Source: Clostridiales bacterium
Lineage (GTDB): Bacteria > Bacillota > Clostridia > Christensenellales > Borkfalkiaceae
Length of the DNA: 64,000 nucleotides
Assembly (NCBI GenBank): GCA_003523255.1
Contig: DPGH01000002.1
Coordinates: forward strand, 192,656 to 256,655
Direction: 5' to 3'
Shown here: piece by piece, positions 1 through 8,209 of the stretch
Numbering within the stretch: position 1 is the first letter of the stretch
How the letters are laid out: the number at the start of each line of letters is the position of its first letter
The notes under the pieces: model-generated
Databases searched by the model: none
Told to the model about the DNA's origin: nothing
The model's input: only the letters and a program-made list of their open reading frames with translations
Position numbers and translations under genes: made by a program

Positions 1-867
1 CGCCTTGGAAATATATTCAAGCGGGTTTTCGCTCCACTGTACTATGTCTATTTTTTCGCCGCCGAGTTCCGCTACGATTGCGTTTACTCTCGCGCCCTTG
101 TTACCGACGCACGCGCCTACCGCGTCTACCGCGGGGTCTTCCGAATAAATCGCGATTTTGGTTCTCTGACCGGGTTCTCTCGCGATGCTCTTTATCGTAA
201 CCACGCCCTGTTTAATCTCGGGCACTTCGTTTTCGAAAAGGCGTTTAACGAGCCCGCCGGCGGTACGCGAAACGAGTATTTGCGCGCTTCTGCCTATGTT
301 CTTTACTTTTTTGACGTAAACGTTGAGTTTTTGATTAACTTCGTACTTTTCGCCGGGAACCTGATCTTTCGGCATAAGCACGCCTTCGATCTGGTTGCCG
401 CCTATTTCGACGTAAACGTTGCCTGCCTCAATGCTGCGCACGGTGCAGGTCATAAGTTCGCCTTCTCTGTCCTCGAATTCGTTCACGGTGTTTTCGTGTT
501 CGATTTCGCGAAGTTTTTGCATAAGCACCTGCTTTGCGGTTTGCGCGGCTATTCTGCCGAAGTTTTTGGAAATTATTTCCGTTACCACTTCGTCGCCCGC
601 TTTATACGATTTTTTTATCTCGCGCGCGTCTTCCACGCTAATTTCTTTTTCGGGATCGGTAACTTCTTCGACTACCGACCTTACGCTGTAAATTTTTATC
701 GACTTTTTCTCGGGGGAAAGTTTTACTTCTACGCGACCCGATTCGCCCGTGCTCTTTTTATATGCTATAACGAGCGCGTCCTCGAGCGCGGCGATGAAAG
801 CCTCTTGCGAAATGCCCTTTTCCCTTTCAAGGTCTTCGAGCGCTAAAAAGAAATCCTGATTTATCAT
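1..867 (-). CDS. nusA: Transcription termination/antitermination factor NusA (C-terminal part beyond window)
   Basis: Reading leftwards from an ATG at 867, preceded by a GGAG ribosome site, the frame is open to the window edge (289 codons visible). The protein begins MINQDFFLALEDLEREKG and has the NusA N-terminal RNA-polymerase-binding domain. An S1 RNA-binding domain follows (about residues 130-200, including VYVEIGGNQIEGVLMPKDQ), then the first KH segment with the family hallmark VGACVGNKGARVNAI. NusA binds elongating RNA polymerase and modulates pausing, intrinsic termination and antitermination. It lies 30 bases after rimP, the standard rimP-nusA arrangement, so the two are almost certainly co-transcribed. 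The second KH domain and C-terminus are outside the window. Identification is firm. Confidence 0.96.
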   Translation of the reverse strand, partial: MINQDFFLALEDLEREKGISQEAFIAALEDALVIAYKKSTGESGRVEVKLSPEKKSIKIYSVRSVVEEVTDPEKEISVEDAREIKKSYKAGDEVVTEIISKNFGRIAAQTAKQVLMQKLREIEHENTVNEFEDREGELMTCTVRSIEAGNVYVEIGGNQIEGVLMPKDQVPGEKYEVNQKLNVYVKKVKNIGRSAQILVSRTAGGLVKRLFENEVPEIKQGVVTIKSIAREPGQRTKIAIYSEDPAVDAVGACVGNKGARVNAIVAELGGEKIDIVQWSENPLEYISKA

Positions 868-897
868 TTTTGTCTCCTCGCTGATAATTTGCGTTTT

Positions 898-1362
898 TTA
901 TTCAAAATCAACGTATTCGTTGACTTTAACTACGTTTTTTAAAAATATGGTGAAAGTGTTTTTTTCGTCCGCTTTAAGCGTTATCGCATCTTTGTTATAC
1001 GAAAGCAAAATACCGTCGTAAAACTTTTTGCCTTTCATCGAAGCGTAAAGTTTAACCTCTACCCGCTTGCCGATATGCGATAAAAAATCCTCGTCCGTTT
1101 TAAACGGTCTGTCTACTCCGAGGCTCGATACGTTTAACGTATACGGCAATCCGAAAGTCGGGTCTAACTCGTCTAACGGGTCCGACACCGCGTTATGAAA
1201 CCTTTCGCAAGAATCGAGATCCACACCGCCCTCTTTATCGATAAAAAGGGTAAGCGACGGATTTTTGCCTTGTTTGAATTCCGCCTCGACGAGTTCTACT
1301 CCCGCAGATTTTGCTATGGGTCTGCAAAATTCGATTATTTCTTCAATCGGTTTAACTTTCAT
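898..1362 (-). CDS. rimP: Ribosome maturation factor RimP
   Basis: The protein has 154 residues from an ATG at 1362, which has an AAAGGA ribosome site. A longer open frame to 1449 exists, but it would translate a terminator-like hairpin and lacks a ribosome site. The sequence begins MKVKPIEEIIEFCRPIAK. It contains the RimP signatures GVDLDSCERFHNAVSDPLDE and YTLNVSSLGVDRPFK, then a C-terminal SH3-like domain (about residues 90-154). RimP is needed for maturation of the 30S ribosomal subunit. It sits directly upstream of nusA and downstream of a polC-derived gene, the order known from Bacillus and clostridia. Length matches the family (about 150 residues). Confidence 0.95.
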   Translation of the reverse strand: MKVKPIEEIIEFCRPIAKSAGVELVEAEFKQGKNPSLTLFIDKEGGVDLDSCERFHNAVSDPLDELDPTFGLPYTLNVSSLGVDRPFKTDEDFLSHIGKRVEVKLYASMKGKKFYDGILLSYNKDAITLKADEKNTFTIFLKNVVKVNEYVDFE

Positions 1363-1417
1363 ATCGATCCTTTCTGCCGAAATTAAGCGGCAAACGATCG
1401 CCGCGGCGCGCTTTGGC

Positions 1418-1451
1418 AAAAAATTATGAGAACGGATTTCCGTTCTCATAA
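1418..1451 (-). terminator. Intrinsic terminator / candidate attenuator in the rimP-nusA leader
   Basis: On the minus strand, a perfect 12-bp stem (arms 1440-1451 and 1424-1435, loop 1436-1439) is followed at once by six T residues (1418-1423). It ends transcripts from the upstream exonuclease gene. However, a good promoter (1477-1505) lies upstream of it and rimP starts 56 bases downstream. The rimP-nusA transcript must therefore cross it, which makes it an attenuator candidate. The structure is directly visible; the regulatory role is inferred. Confidence 0.8.
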
Positions 1452-1476
1452 GTCAAGCACAGTATTCAGCATAAAA

Positions 1477-1505
1477 ATATTAACACACCGCGCGGAAAAA
1501 ATCAA
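1477..1505 (-). promoter_or_regulatory. SigA-type promoter for rimP-nusA
   Basis: Minus-strand TTGATT (1500-1505), 17-base spacer, TAATAT (1477-1482). The predicted start near 1470 gives a leader of about 108 nt containing the terminator hairpin at 1418-1451. Confidence 0.65.
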
Positions 1506-1521
1506 GCGTTTTTATAAAAAA

Positions 1522-3060
1522 TTATTTTTTATCGTCCTTTATCTTTTTAAGTTTCATCAGTTCTATAAAGGCTTCTGCGGTGGCGTACGCGTCGGAAAGC
1601 GCTCTGTGATGATGAAAAACTATCCCGAACCTGTCCGCCACGGTATGCAAATCGTAATGCCTTAAAGACGGCAAACAGTATTTCGCAAGTTCTATCGTGT
1701 CCATAACGGGGTTTTTAACCTCGTATTCTTCGGCTCCGGCGAAACGCTTTATAAACTTTAAGTCGAACTCGGCGTTGTGCGCGACGAGCGTGGTTTTATC
1801 GATAAACCTTATAAAGTCCGGTATCACCGCGGAGATTTTCGGCGAATCTTTAACCATTTCTTCGTTAATGCCGGTAATTCTCGTTATTTCTTCGGTTATC
1901 GGGTAATCGGGTTTAATAAGCGTGGTAAACTGCTCCGATATTTTGCCGTCCTTTATTTTTACCGCGCCTATCTCGGTTATGCCGTTGTTCATAAGGTCTA
2001 AGCCCGTCGTTTCGAGGTCGAACACGACGTAAACCTTTTCGGTAAGTTCCGCGGGGAGAGCCGTTTCTTTGTCGAAAACGCTTTTAACTTTAACCGTCGT
2101 CGCCGCGGAAGGAAAGATAACTTTGTATTCGGGCGGAGCGGTCTTTTTGAATTTATCTTTTTTAACGAAGTTTTTAGGAAAAACGCAACCGTTTATTCTT
2201 TCGTAAGTAAAAGATTTTCTGCCGTTATATTCTCCGAAAGTGCCTTTAGCGATTATCGCGTCGCCCACCTTTATCGCGCGTATTCTTTGAAGAGTGGACT
2301 TTTTTGAAAAATAAACGCCGCTCGTTTTGCCCGTAGTGTCGTCGATATGTATTATAAAAAACGGTTTGCCGTTTTTCGTTTCTCTTTCGGTTATCTCGGT
2401 AACGGTGCCGCAAACGGTAACGTCGCCGGAAACGGCGTCCTCTATATACACTGCCAAATCGCCCATAGAGGGGTCGTCGATTATTTCTTCGTCCTCGACG
2501 CGTATCGTCCTGTGTTCGATTTTTTGAACCTGACTTTCGTACACGTCGTCGGATAACAGGCTTAAAGTTTCTTCGTTTTCTTTTACCTCGGTACCGCCTG
2601 CAAACTCCGCGCAAAAACGCGTGCCGAGATAGTCGTTGAGTTTTTTGATTATACCCGCGCGGAGCGCGTAATTAACCCCGTCTTCGGTAAGCCGTAAAAC
2701 GTATTTGATAACTCCCCCGACATCCGAAGTGATAACGTCCGTCGGTTTTAAAAATATAGAGATAGACGGATAATTTTCGGTAAGATAGCGGTAAATTTCC
2801 ACGCTGACGAGTTCGGGGTCGCCCACGATTTTTTTTATCGAAACGGTTACCGTGCCGAAAGCGGGCGGCGTTATCTCTTCCGCTTTTTTAAGTATCTCTT
2901 CGCGCGTCGCTTCGTCCACCGTTTTGTCGCATATAAACGCGTAAGAAATTTCTCTCCCGCTTCTGCCTACGTTTACGGAGGAAAGTCTTATGTTTTTAAC
3001 GCTGTCGTCAATCGCGCGCAAAGAATCTAAAAACTGCGCGCCGCTCACGCTTTTATACAT
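1522..3060 (-). CDS. PolC-like N-terminal/OB-fold protein with DEDDh 3'-5' exonuclease domain; no polymerase domain
   Basis: The protein has 512 residues. Residues 1-190 resemble the PolC N-terminal region, and 213-290 form an OB fold (VTVCGTVTEITERETKNGKP onward). A DnaQ-type exonuclease follows, with ExoI D348/E350 (FDLETTG), ExoII HNAEFD at 428-433, and ExoIII H485/D490, so the catalytic set is complete. The protein stops soon after the exonuclease. The PHP, polymerase palm/fingers and C-terminal domains of a normal PolC (about 1,400 residues) are missing. The next 160 bases contain only a terminator and a promoter, not a decayed polymerase. It occupies the classic polC position before rimP-nusA, and its start overlaps the end of ispG by 16 bases. 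It may be a polC reduced to a proofreading/processing exonuclease, or a paralog. Confidence 0.85.
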   Translation of the reverse strand: MYKSVSGAQFLDSLRAIDDSVKNIRLSSVNVGRSGREISYAFICDKTVDEATREEILKKAEEITPPAFGTVTVSIKKIVGDPELVSVEIYRYLTENYPSISIFLKPTDVITSDVGGVIKYVLRLTEDGVNYALRAGIIKKLNDYLGTRFCAEFAGGTEVKENEETLSLLSDDVYESQVQKIEHRTIRVEDEEIIDDPSMGDLAVYIEDAVSGDVTVCGTVTEITERETKNGKPFFIIHIDDTTGKTSGVYFSKKSTLQRIRAIKVGDAIIAKGTFGEYNGRKSFTYERINGCVFPKNFVKKDKFKKTAPPEYKVIFPSAATTVKVKSVFDKETALPAELTEKVYVVFDLETTGLDLMNNGITEIGAVKIKDGKISEQFTTLIKPDYPITEEITRITGINEEMVKDSPKISAVIPDFIRFIDKTTLVAHNAEFDLKFIKRFAGAEEYEVKNPVMDTIELAKYCLPSLRHYDLHTVADRFGIVFHHHRALSDAYATAEAFIELMKLKKIKDDKK

Positions 3061-4088
3061 TTATCCACCTCGCCGAAAAATTCCTTTTCGAGTTCTTCTC
3101 GTTTAACTTTTTTATAGGGCTTGCCGTTTTTAAATATAAGGCACCCGTCAGAGGCTCCCGCAACGCCTATATCCGCGTCCGCCGCTTCTCCCGGACCGTT
3201 TACCGCGCAACCCATTACCGCGATTTTAAGCGGACCTTTTTTGTCGCCGTAACGCTCTTCTACCTTTTTCGCGAAAGCCATACAGTCCCAAGCGCATCTG
3301 CCGCAGGTCGGGCAGGCTATAATCTTTACGTCGTCCGTTATAAGTTCTAACGAAGAAAGTATAGCCTTTGCCGCTTTGACTTCTCTTATCGGATCGGCGG
3401 AAAGGCTTACCCTTATCGTATCGCCTATACCTTTAAGCAGCAATGCCGAAATGCCCGCAGTGTTTTTTACTATACCGGCGTATTCGGTACCCGCTTCCGT
3501 TACGCCGAGATGCAGCGGGTAATCTATTCGTTTTGCGACGTATTCGTACGCTTTTACCATAAGCGGAACGGACGACGCTTTTACAGACACGACGATATTA
3601 TCGACGCCGTGTTTTTCTAACAGAGCGACGTTTTTAAGCGCGCTTTCGCCGAGAGAAATTTCGTTTTTGCCGTACTTTGCCAAAAACTCTTTTTCTATAC
3701 TGCCCGTGTTAGAACCCACCCTTACGGGCACGCCCGAACTTTTAAGCGCGTCGGCAACGCGTATAACGTTTTCTTCTCCGCCGACGTTGCCGGGGTTTAT
3801 CCTTATTTTGTCCGCGCCGCCTTTTATCGCGGCTATCGCAAGCCTGTAATCGAAATGAATGTCCGCTATAAGCGGAATACGCACGCGTTTTTTAACCTCG
3901 CCGAAAGCCGCGGCGTCCTTTTCGTCTAAAACCGAAAATCTTAACGCCTCGCACCCGGCGGCTTTAAGCCGCTCGCAATCGTAAATCGCCTTTTCTATAT
4001 CCGATATTCTGTTTACCGACATAGACTGAACGGCTATTCTTTCGCCGCCGCCTATCGTTATATCGCCTATGCGAACCTTTTTCGTCAT
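3045..4088 (-). CDS. ispG: 4-hydroxy-3-methylbut-2-enyl diphosphate synthase (flavodoxin/ferredoxin), IspG/GcpE
   Basis: The protein has 347 residues and starts MTKKVRIGDITIGGGERIAVQ with an AAGGA ribosome site. The TIM-barrel domain contains SMSVNRISD and the IRINPGNVGG motif. The C-terminal iron-sulfur domain carries the cluster cysteines in CPTCGRCAWDC and CAVNGPGEA. IspG is a cytosolic [4Fe-4S] enzyme that converts MEcPP to HMBPP in the non-mevalonate isoprenoid pathway. Length is typical. It has its own promoter at 4121-4149 and overlaps the downstream exonuclease gene, suggesting an ispG-exonuclease transcript that ends at 1418-1451. Confidence 0.97.
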   Translation of the reverse strand: MTKKVRIGDITIGGGERIAVQSMSVNRISDIEKAIYDCERLKAAGCEALRFSVLDEKDAAAFGEVKKRVRIPLIADIHFDYRLAIAAIKGGADKIRINPGNVGGEENVIRVADALKSSGVPVRVGSNTGSIEKEFLAKYGKNEISLGESALKNVALLEKHGVDNIVVSVKASSVPLMVKAYEYVAKRIDYPLHLGVTEAGTEYAGIVKNTAGISALLLKGIGDTIRVSLSADPIREVKAAKAILSSLELITDDVKIIACPTCGRCAWDCMAFAKKVEERYGDKKGPLKIAVMGCAVNGPGEAADADIGVAGASDGCLIFKNGKPYKKVKREELEKEFFGEVDKCIKA

Positions 4089-4120
4089 AAAAATTCCTTA
4101 AAATTTTTTATTTAAATAAA

Positions 4121-4149
4121 ATATTAACACGTTTGCCCGAATTTGTAAA
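4121..4149 (-). promoter_or_regulatory. SigA-type promoter for ispG
   Basis: Minus-strand TTTACA (4144-4149), 17-base spacer, TAATAT (4121-4126), 33 bases before the ispG ATG, with AAGGA between. Confidence 0.65.
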
Positions 4150-4160
4150 GAAATAAAGTA

Positions 4161-4192
4161 AAAAAACAACGGCGACGCTTTACGCGCCGCCG
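4161..4192 (-). terminator. Intrinsic terminator ending the phage head module
   Basis: On the minus strand, an 8-bp GC-rich stem with one G-U pair (arms in 4171-4192, loop TAAA) is followed by a T-rich run (4161-4170, complement of aaaaaacaac). It insulates the phage genes from ispG. Confidence 0.75.
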
Positions 4193-4228
4193 CAAAATAA
4201 ACGTTCCGTTTTTTTATTTAAAGTTTTA

Positions 4229-5122
4229 TCACGCCGCGCGGGTCTGATACATATACACGATATCCTCGTAAAAATCGTCGAGATACACGCAAAGTTTGCT
4301 GTCCTTTGCGATGGCGCGCGCCGCGGGGAGCGCTTCTAACGTGTCGTAATAGGCGCACACGCAGTTTATCGCGTCGGTATAATACCCCATTTCTATGAGT
4401 TGGTCTTTGGTAAACCCCTCTGAACGGAGTTCCATATACCGTAACTGAAGCGAAGCGTTCGTTTGCGCGATAAAGTTGTCGTAACGCTGTTCTTTTTCTT
4501 CGAGCGCGTTGTTATACTTTTTTACGTCGCGCAAGGTCTTTTCCTGCGCGTCTTTAAGTTCCGCGTATTTCTCCTGTTTGCGTTTTTCAAAGTACGCCGC
4601 GGTCGAAGTTTCAAGCCCGTTAAGTTCGCTTGTCAGCGCGGCGATTTTTTCGTTCGCTTTTACGGTAAGCGCGGCGTAGTCGTCGTCCGCGGTTTTCAGT
4701 TCTGCGTTTCTTTTCGCTTCGAGTTCGGTAAGCTTGTTGAGAACGGCTGTGGACTCTGCCATACCTTTTTTTACCGAATCCAGTTTAATCTTTTTTTCGC
4801 TTGCGTCGTAGCGAGCGTTTATGCTTTTTTTAAGGGCGGCTTTTTCCGCGGGGTACGCCTCGAGCTTGTCCTCCGCCGCGGATATTTTGCCGCTTAACTC
4901 CGATTTTCGCTCAAGAAGATACTCCTCGTTTTTCGCCGCCGTAAGCGTTACGGCTTTAGCGAGAAGTTGTTCGTCGGTAAGCGGAGTAAAAGTCAGCCTG
5001 TCTATTTCGAGCGGAACGAGCGTTACGCCGGAATACGGCTCTTTTTTTATCCTGTAAAAGTAAAATATCTGTTGAAGCGTCGCGTACATTTCGTCTGCGG
5101 TGGTAGGGTTTGTAAAGGTCAT
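4229..5122 (-). CDS. Phage-module coiled-coil protein, possible needle/tail-plug component
   Basis: The protein has 297 residues with an AAGGAG ribosome site before the ATG. Residues 1-60 look globular. About 65-210 is a long charged heptad-rich coiled coil, with repeats of E, K, A and L such as LLERKSELSGKISAAEDKLE. The last 85 residues form a globular cap rich in Tyr and Asp. No signal peptide is seen. It is the last gene of the head module, 3 bases after the propeller gene, the place where P22 carries its trimeric coiled-coil needle gp26. I do not recognise the family directly; the needle/plug idea rests on position and coiled-coil content only. Confidence 0.6.
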   Translation of the reverse strand: MTFTNPTTADEMYATLQQIFYFYRIKKEPYSGVTLVPLEIDRLTFTPLTDEQLLAKAVTLTAAKNEEYLLERKSELSGKISAAEDKLEAYPAEKAALKKSINARYDASEKKIKLDSVKKGMAESTAVLNKLTELEAKRNAELKTADDDYAALTVKANEKIAALTSELNGLETSTAAYFEKRKQEKYAELKDAQEKTLRDVKKYNNALEEKEQRYDNFIAQTNASLQLRYMELRSEGFTKDQLIEMGYYTDAINCVCAYYDTLEALPAARAIAKDSKLCVYLDDFYEDIVYMYQTRAA

Positions 5123-5125
5123 ATG

Positions 5126-6379
5126 CTATTCTCCTTTAATTTCGTATTTGACTGTTAAAACCGAAAGTTTGGCGTTCTCCCCCGCGGTTTCGATTGCAAA
5201 CGAGAACACTCGCGATTTGATCGAACAAAAAACGCAATTACCCCCGCTTTTAAGTTTGTATTTCTTTTCGCCGAAATCGCCTTTTATCGTTAAAGTCGCG
5301 CTTTCTCCCGTATATAGCCGCACCTCGGTTAAAAACTTTTCTTCGGGAAAAGATAAATCGGTAGCCGCTGTATAAACCTTTATATCGGTTTTAGGCGAGT
5401 TTGTCAAAAACGCGTAAACCGTACCGAATTCGTCCGCGGCATATCCGCCTTCGGCGGAAATAACGCTCGCCGCCTCGGTAAGATACGCCGAACCGTCGGC
5501 AGGATTAAAAACTAACGCGTAACCCGCGTTTTCGCCCGCGAGCGGCAGGATATATCTTCCGCTTGTCGTACCCGCCGGGTAGCCTGAACCTAAATCGAAA
5601 TTTTCGCCGGGGAACGGCTCGAAGAATTTAAAACTTTTTCCGTCGTAAACGCAGATTTCGTTTTCCGTTACGAACGCCATGTAATTGTCGCACGCCGCCG
5701 CGCTTTCTTTCTCAACCGAAAAGTACGGCGCCGACACCGAAACGAGTTTATAGTCGATTTCTTCTCCGTACGGACTTAACTTAAAAAGCGATTTCGCGCA
5801 CAGCGCGTACAATTCGCCGAAAAGCGTAAAAAGCAGTTTTACCCCGCCCGCGCCCTCGGGTAGCCTTATCACGAGGTTTTCTTCCGTTCCCTCCGAATAA
5901 TCGGTAAAAGAAAAAAGTTTGCTCACCGTTATTTCGTTTTTTGAGGCGGAGAAAAGCATTCCGTTAAAAACCGCGATTTTTTCGCCGCAAGGCACGCCTA
6001 TCTCCTCTTCGGGGTCTGTCGCCGTTTTGATAAGCGTACCGCCGTTTGCGCTTACGGCAAGAAGGCGTTTTTTACCGTCCTTGTAAACTGTTGCAAGGAG
6101 CGGCGGAGCTGTAAAAACGGCGTCGCTTACCGCGGTCATCAAAGTTTCGCTTTCTTTATAAAGTTTACCATCCGACAAAAACGCGTAAACGGCGCCGCCC
6201 TCGCGATATATTTTTACGCACGTTTTACCGCTCGGTATCAGGTCGCCCGTTTCGTGAAAACCCGGCGCGGGAACTATATAACCGTCTTTGCGCACGGCGT
6301 TTACCGCTTTAACCGCAGAATTCAGCCAGTCTAAAACCTTAGACCTTTTTTTAACACCGATTTTTTCAAACTCTTTCAT
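5126..6379 (-). CDS. Phage-module beta-propeller-like protein, candidate tail hub/nozzle
   Basis: The protein has 417 residues from an ATG at 6379 with a GGAG ribosome site, 2 bases after the adaptor gene. A longer frame reaches 6427 but would overlap that gene. After a basic N-terminus, repeated short beta-strand blocks suggest propeller blades: LLATVYKDGKKRLLAVSANG, KIAVFNGMLFSASKNEITVS, MAFVTENEICVYDGKSFKFF and YALVFNPADGSAYL. In P22-like podoviruses the gene after the adaptor encodes the tail hub (gp10), and T7 gp12 nozzles carry propellers. Fold and position agree, but the assignment is inferred and not based on a recognised family signature. Confidence 0.6.
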   Translation of the reverse strand: MKEFEKIGVKKRSKVLDWLNSAVKAVNAVRKDGYIVPAPGFHETGDLIPSGKTCVKIYREGGAVYAFLSDGKLYKESETLMTAVSDAVFTAPPLLATVYKDGKKRLLAVSANGGTLIKTATDPEEEIGVPCGEKIAVFNGMLFSASKNEITVSKLFSFTDYSEGTEENLVIRLPEGAGGVKLLFTLFGELYALCAKSLFKLSPYGEEIDYKLVSVSAPYFSVEKESAAACDNYMAFVTENEICVYDGKSFKFFEPFPGENFDLGSGYPAGTTSGRYILPLAGENAGYALVFNPADGSAYLTEAASVISAEGGYAADEFGTVYAFLTNSPKTDIKVYTAATDLSFPEEKFLTEVRLYTGESATLTIKGDFGEKKYKLKSGGNCVFCSIKSRVFSFAIETAGENAKLSVLTVKYEIKGE

Positions 6380-6381
6380 TT

Positions 6382-6939
6382 CTATCTCCACGCTCTGTTT
6401 TTCGTCCTTACGTTTTCGGGCGCGCACAAATTTTTAACGGCTTTTTCAAATCTTGCATGCCAAGCCACCGCCTCGGTAAAACGCCTTTCGGTCAAAAGAT
6501 ATTCCGTGGCGAGCCCGTATGCGAGAACGCCCTCCGGAATTTCGGTTTCGTCGTAACCGATTACCGCGTTTATATCGTATGCGGCGGGAATATACGAATA
6601 CGAAACGGTAAACTCTTCTTCGCTTACGACTAATTCGGTCGGGTGAAGTTCGTAATTTATTTTTCCGCCGTTCGCGCCGTATACCGCCAGAATTTCGAGC
6701 ACTTTTTCGTCAAAGTCTTTGAACTCCGCTTTCCTTTCGGCGGCGCAAAATTTTTGCGTTTTTTTCATCGGAATAAACGACCCCGCGAGTTCGGTTATCT
6801 CGAGATTGAAAAGCGTTACCATGAGTTCGATTTTTTTGCGGGCGGAGTCGGTGGCGTTCGAATAGTCTTTCAGCCCGCCTACGATATCCTCTTCGTTAAT
6901 CAGTTGCGCCGCTACGGTAACTATGTCCGATACTTTCAT
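6382..6939 (-). CDS. Phage head-tail adaptor / head-completion protein (P22 gp4-like position)
   Basis: The protein has 185 residues, starts MKVSDIVTVAAQLINEEDIV and has a strong GGAGG-type ribosome site. It is mostly helical, with a central beta-rich part. The C-terminal segment YGLATEYLLTERRFTEAVAW is typical of small phage connector/adaptor proteins that dock under the portal ring. The size and the position directly after the coat gene match P22 gp4 and gp4/gp11-type adaptors. No enzymatic motif is seen. It is separated from the coat gene by a strong hairpin (6959-6985) that could set the ratio of coat to connector. Confidence 0.6.
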   Translation of the reverse strand: MKVSDIVTVAAQLINEEDIVGGLKDYSNATDSARKKIELMVTLFNLEITELAGSFIPMKKTQKFCAAERKAEFKDFDEKVLEILAVYGANGGKINYELHPTELVVSEEEFTVSYSYIPAAYDINAVIGYDETEIPEGVLAYGLATEYLLTERRFTEAVAWHARFEKAVKNLCAPENVRTKNRAWR

Positions 6940-6958
6940 TTAATCCTCCTTTTGTTTT

Positions 6959-6985
6959 CGCGCCGCCGAGTTTTTCGGCGGCGCG
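6959..6985 (-). promoter_or_regulatory. Strong RNA hairpin between coat and adaptor genes (no T-run)
   Basis: Perfect 11-bp GC-rich stem (arms 6959-6969 and 6975-6985, 5-base loop). No T-run follows on the minus strand; the next bases are the AAGGAGG ribosome site of the adaptor gene. It is more likely an RNA processing or stability element than a terminator. Confidence 0.6.
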
Positions 6986-7015
6986 GTTACGAGTTTTACG
7001 CCTTTACGGCGCGTT

Positions 7016-8197
7016 TTACGCTTCGGTTATGCCTTTTATAAGCCCCTGTCCTGCGGGACGGGAACACATAAGTTCGGCGTATTTTACGAGCGTGGCGGTG
7101 TAAACGGGTTTGCCGGGAACTTGTTTTAAAATTCTTCCGTCATCGTCCGAAAGCCACTGCCAGTCGCAAAGTTGATGTATCGTAAAATCGTCGGTGTTAA
7201 GTAAGTACATACACCCGTCGGGGCAGAATCTGTCCGCGACCACGGGTATACCGTTATACGATAAAGCCTTAAAACCGCCCTCTAAATCGAGAGAGTCCAC
7301 CGTACGTTTATTTGCGGACAAAAGGTTTACGAAAGCTCTTCTTACGCCCATGGAGCAAACTATATAGTTTACGACGGAGCCTGTCCCCTCTTCGATAGTG
7401 TCGAGCGCGGTCTGTATCATCGCTTCGGTAAGCGTGCCCGCGTTTTCTTTTATGTACGGTTTAAGCCAGCTGTTGCCCGCTTTGCTTACGCCGTAAATAG
7501 ACGTGGAAGTAGTATCGAAAAGTTTACCGAGCCCCGTTATTTCGTTCATATACGAGCCTTGCACGGTAACGAGCGAATCTTCGGGCGCGTCCTCGGTCGC
7601 GAGCGTCGCGCCCGAAACTTTTACGCTTTTGTTCGTCCTGTCCACCGAAAGAATTCTCCTTCCCGTCGCGGCGGCTATCGGGGTAAAATCGTCGCAGTCG
7701 CGAAGGTCTATCGTCATGCCCTCTACGAGGTTTTTAACCGAGTCGAGAAACAGCACGCCGTTGTTTACTTTAACGACTTTGGCAAGAACGCCGCTTCCGT
7801 CGCCGAAAAGCATTCTGCCGAAGTTAAAGCGGCTTGCTTTAACGAGCCCTTCCATTTCGGCGGTCAAAAGATTTACGAACGCGCCCGAATTGTTTTCGGA
7901 AGCCCTTACCGCCTTATCGGAAATTTCTATCGTGCCGTAAAGGTTTTTGAGCGTTAAAACGAACTGTTCGTAATTATTGCCGTTCGCCGCGGGCAGACTT
8001 CCGTCTTCGGTACCCGCGCCGACTCCGCCGTTTACGCCGTACACGGCGAGTTTGCGCACCTCTTTTCCCCAAACGTCGTTGGAACTGCGTTTGATTCTGG
8101 CGAGGAGAGGATTTATTTTATCGTTAAGTTGCTCCGCCACCACGTCGAGATACAAAGTTTTAAGCGCTTTGTCCGCGCTTTGTAAATTTACTGCCAT
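7016..8197 (-). CDS. Phage major capsid (coat) protein, HK97-fold
   Basis: The protein has 393 residues, starts MAVNLQSADKALKTLYLDVV and has an AAGGAG ribosome site. Family-like features are an early helical/E-loop region (NNYEQFVLTLKNLYGTIEIS), LVKASRFNFGRMLFGDGSG, and a C-terminal segment mapping pre-formed epitopes (FKALSYNGIPVVADRFCPDG). This fits coat proteins of P22-like and Clostridia-phage types. The product would be the shell subunit assembled on the scaffold encoded just upstream. The reading frame is intact and has no odd composition. I am confident it is a coat protein, less so about the exact subfamily. Confidence 0.85.
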   Translation of the reverse strand: MAVNLQSADKALKTLYLDVVAEQLNDKINPLLARIKRSSNDVWGKEVRKLAVYGVNGGVGAGTEDGSLPAANGNNYEQFVLTLKNLYGTIEISDKAVRASENNSGAFVNLLTAEMEGLVKASRFNFGRMLFGDGSGVLAKVVKVNNGVLFLDSVKNLVEGMTIDLRDCDDFTPIAAATGRRILSVDRTNKSVKVSGATLATEDAPEDSLVTVQGSYMNEITGLGKLFDTTSTSIYGVSKAGNSWLKPYIKENAGTLTEAMIQTALDTIEEGTGSVVNYIVCSMGVRRAFVNLLSANKRTVDSLDLEGGFKALSYNGIPVVADRFCPDGCMYLLNTDDFTIHQLCDWQWLSDDDGRILKQVPGKPVYTATLVKYAELMCSRPAGQGLIKGITEA

Positions 8198-8209
8198 TTT
8201 TTCTCCTTT

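Noticed and set aside
2246..2614. 122-residue Arg-rich minus frame within the PolC-like gene
   Set aside because: Out-of-frame shadow with extreme Arg content.
4463..4897. Long plus-strand frames opposite the phage genes (also 6643-7041, 9884-10915, 7559-7957)
   Set aside because: Antisense shadows of well-supported minus-strand genes, Phe/Arg-rich, without ribosome sites or family features.
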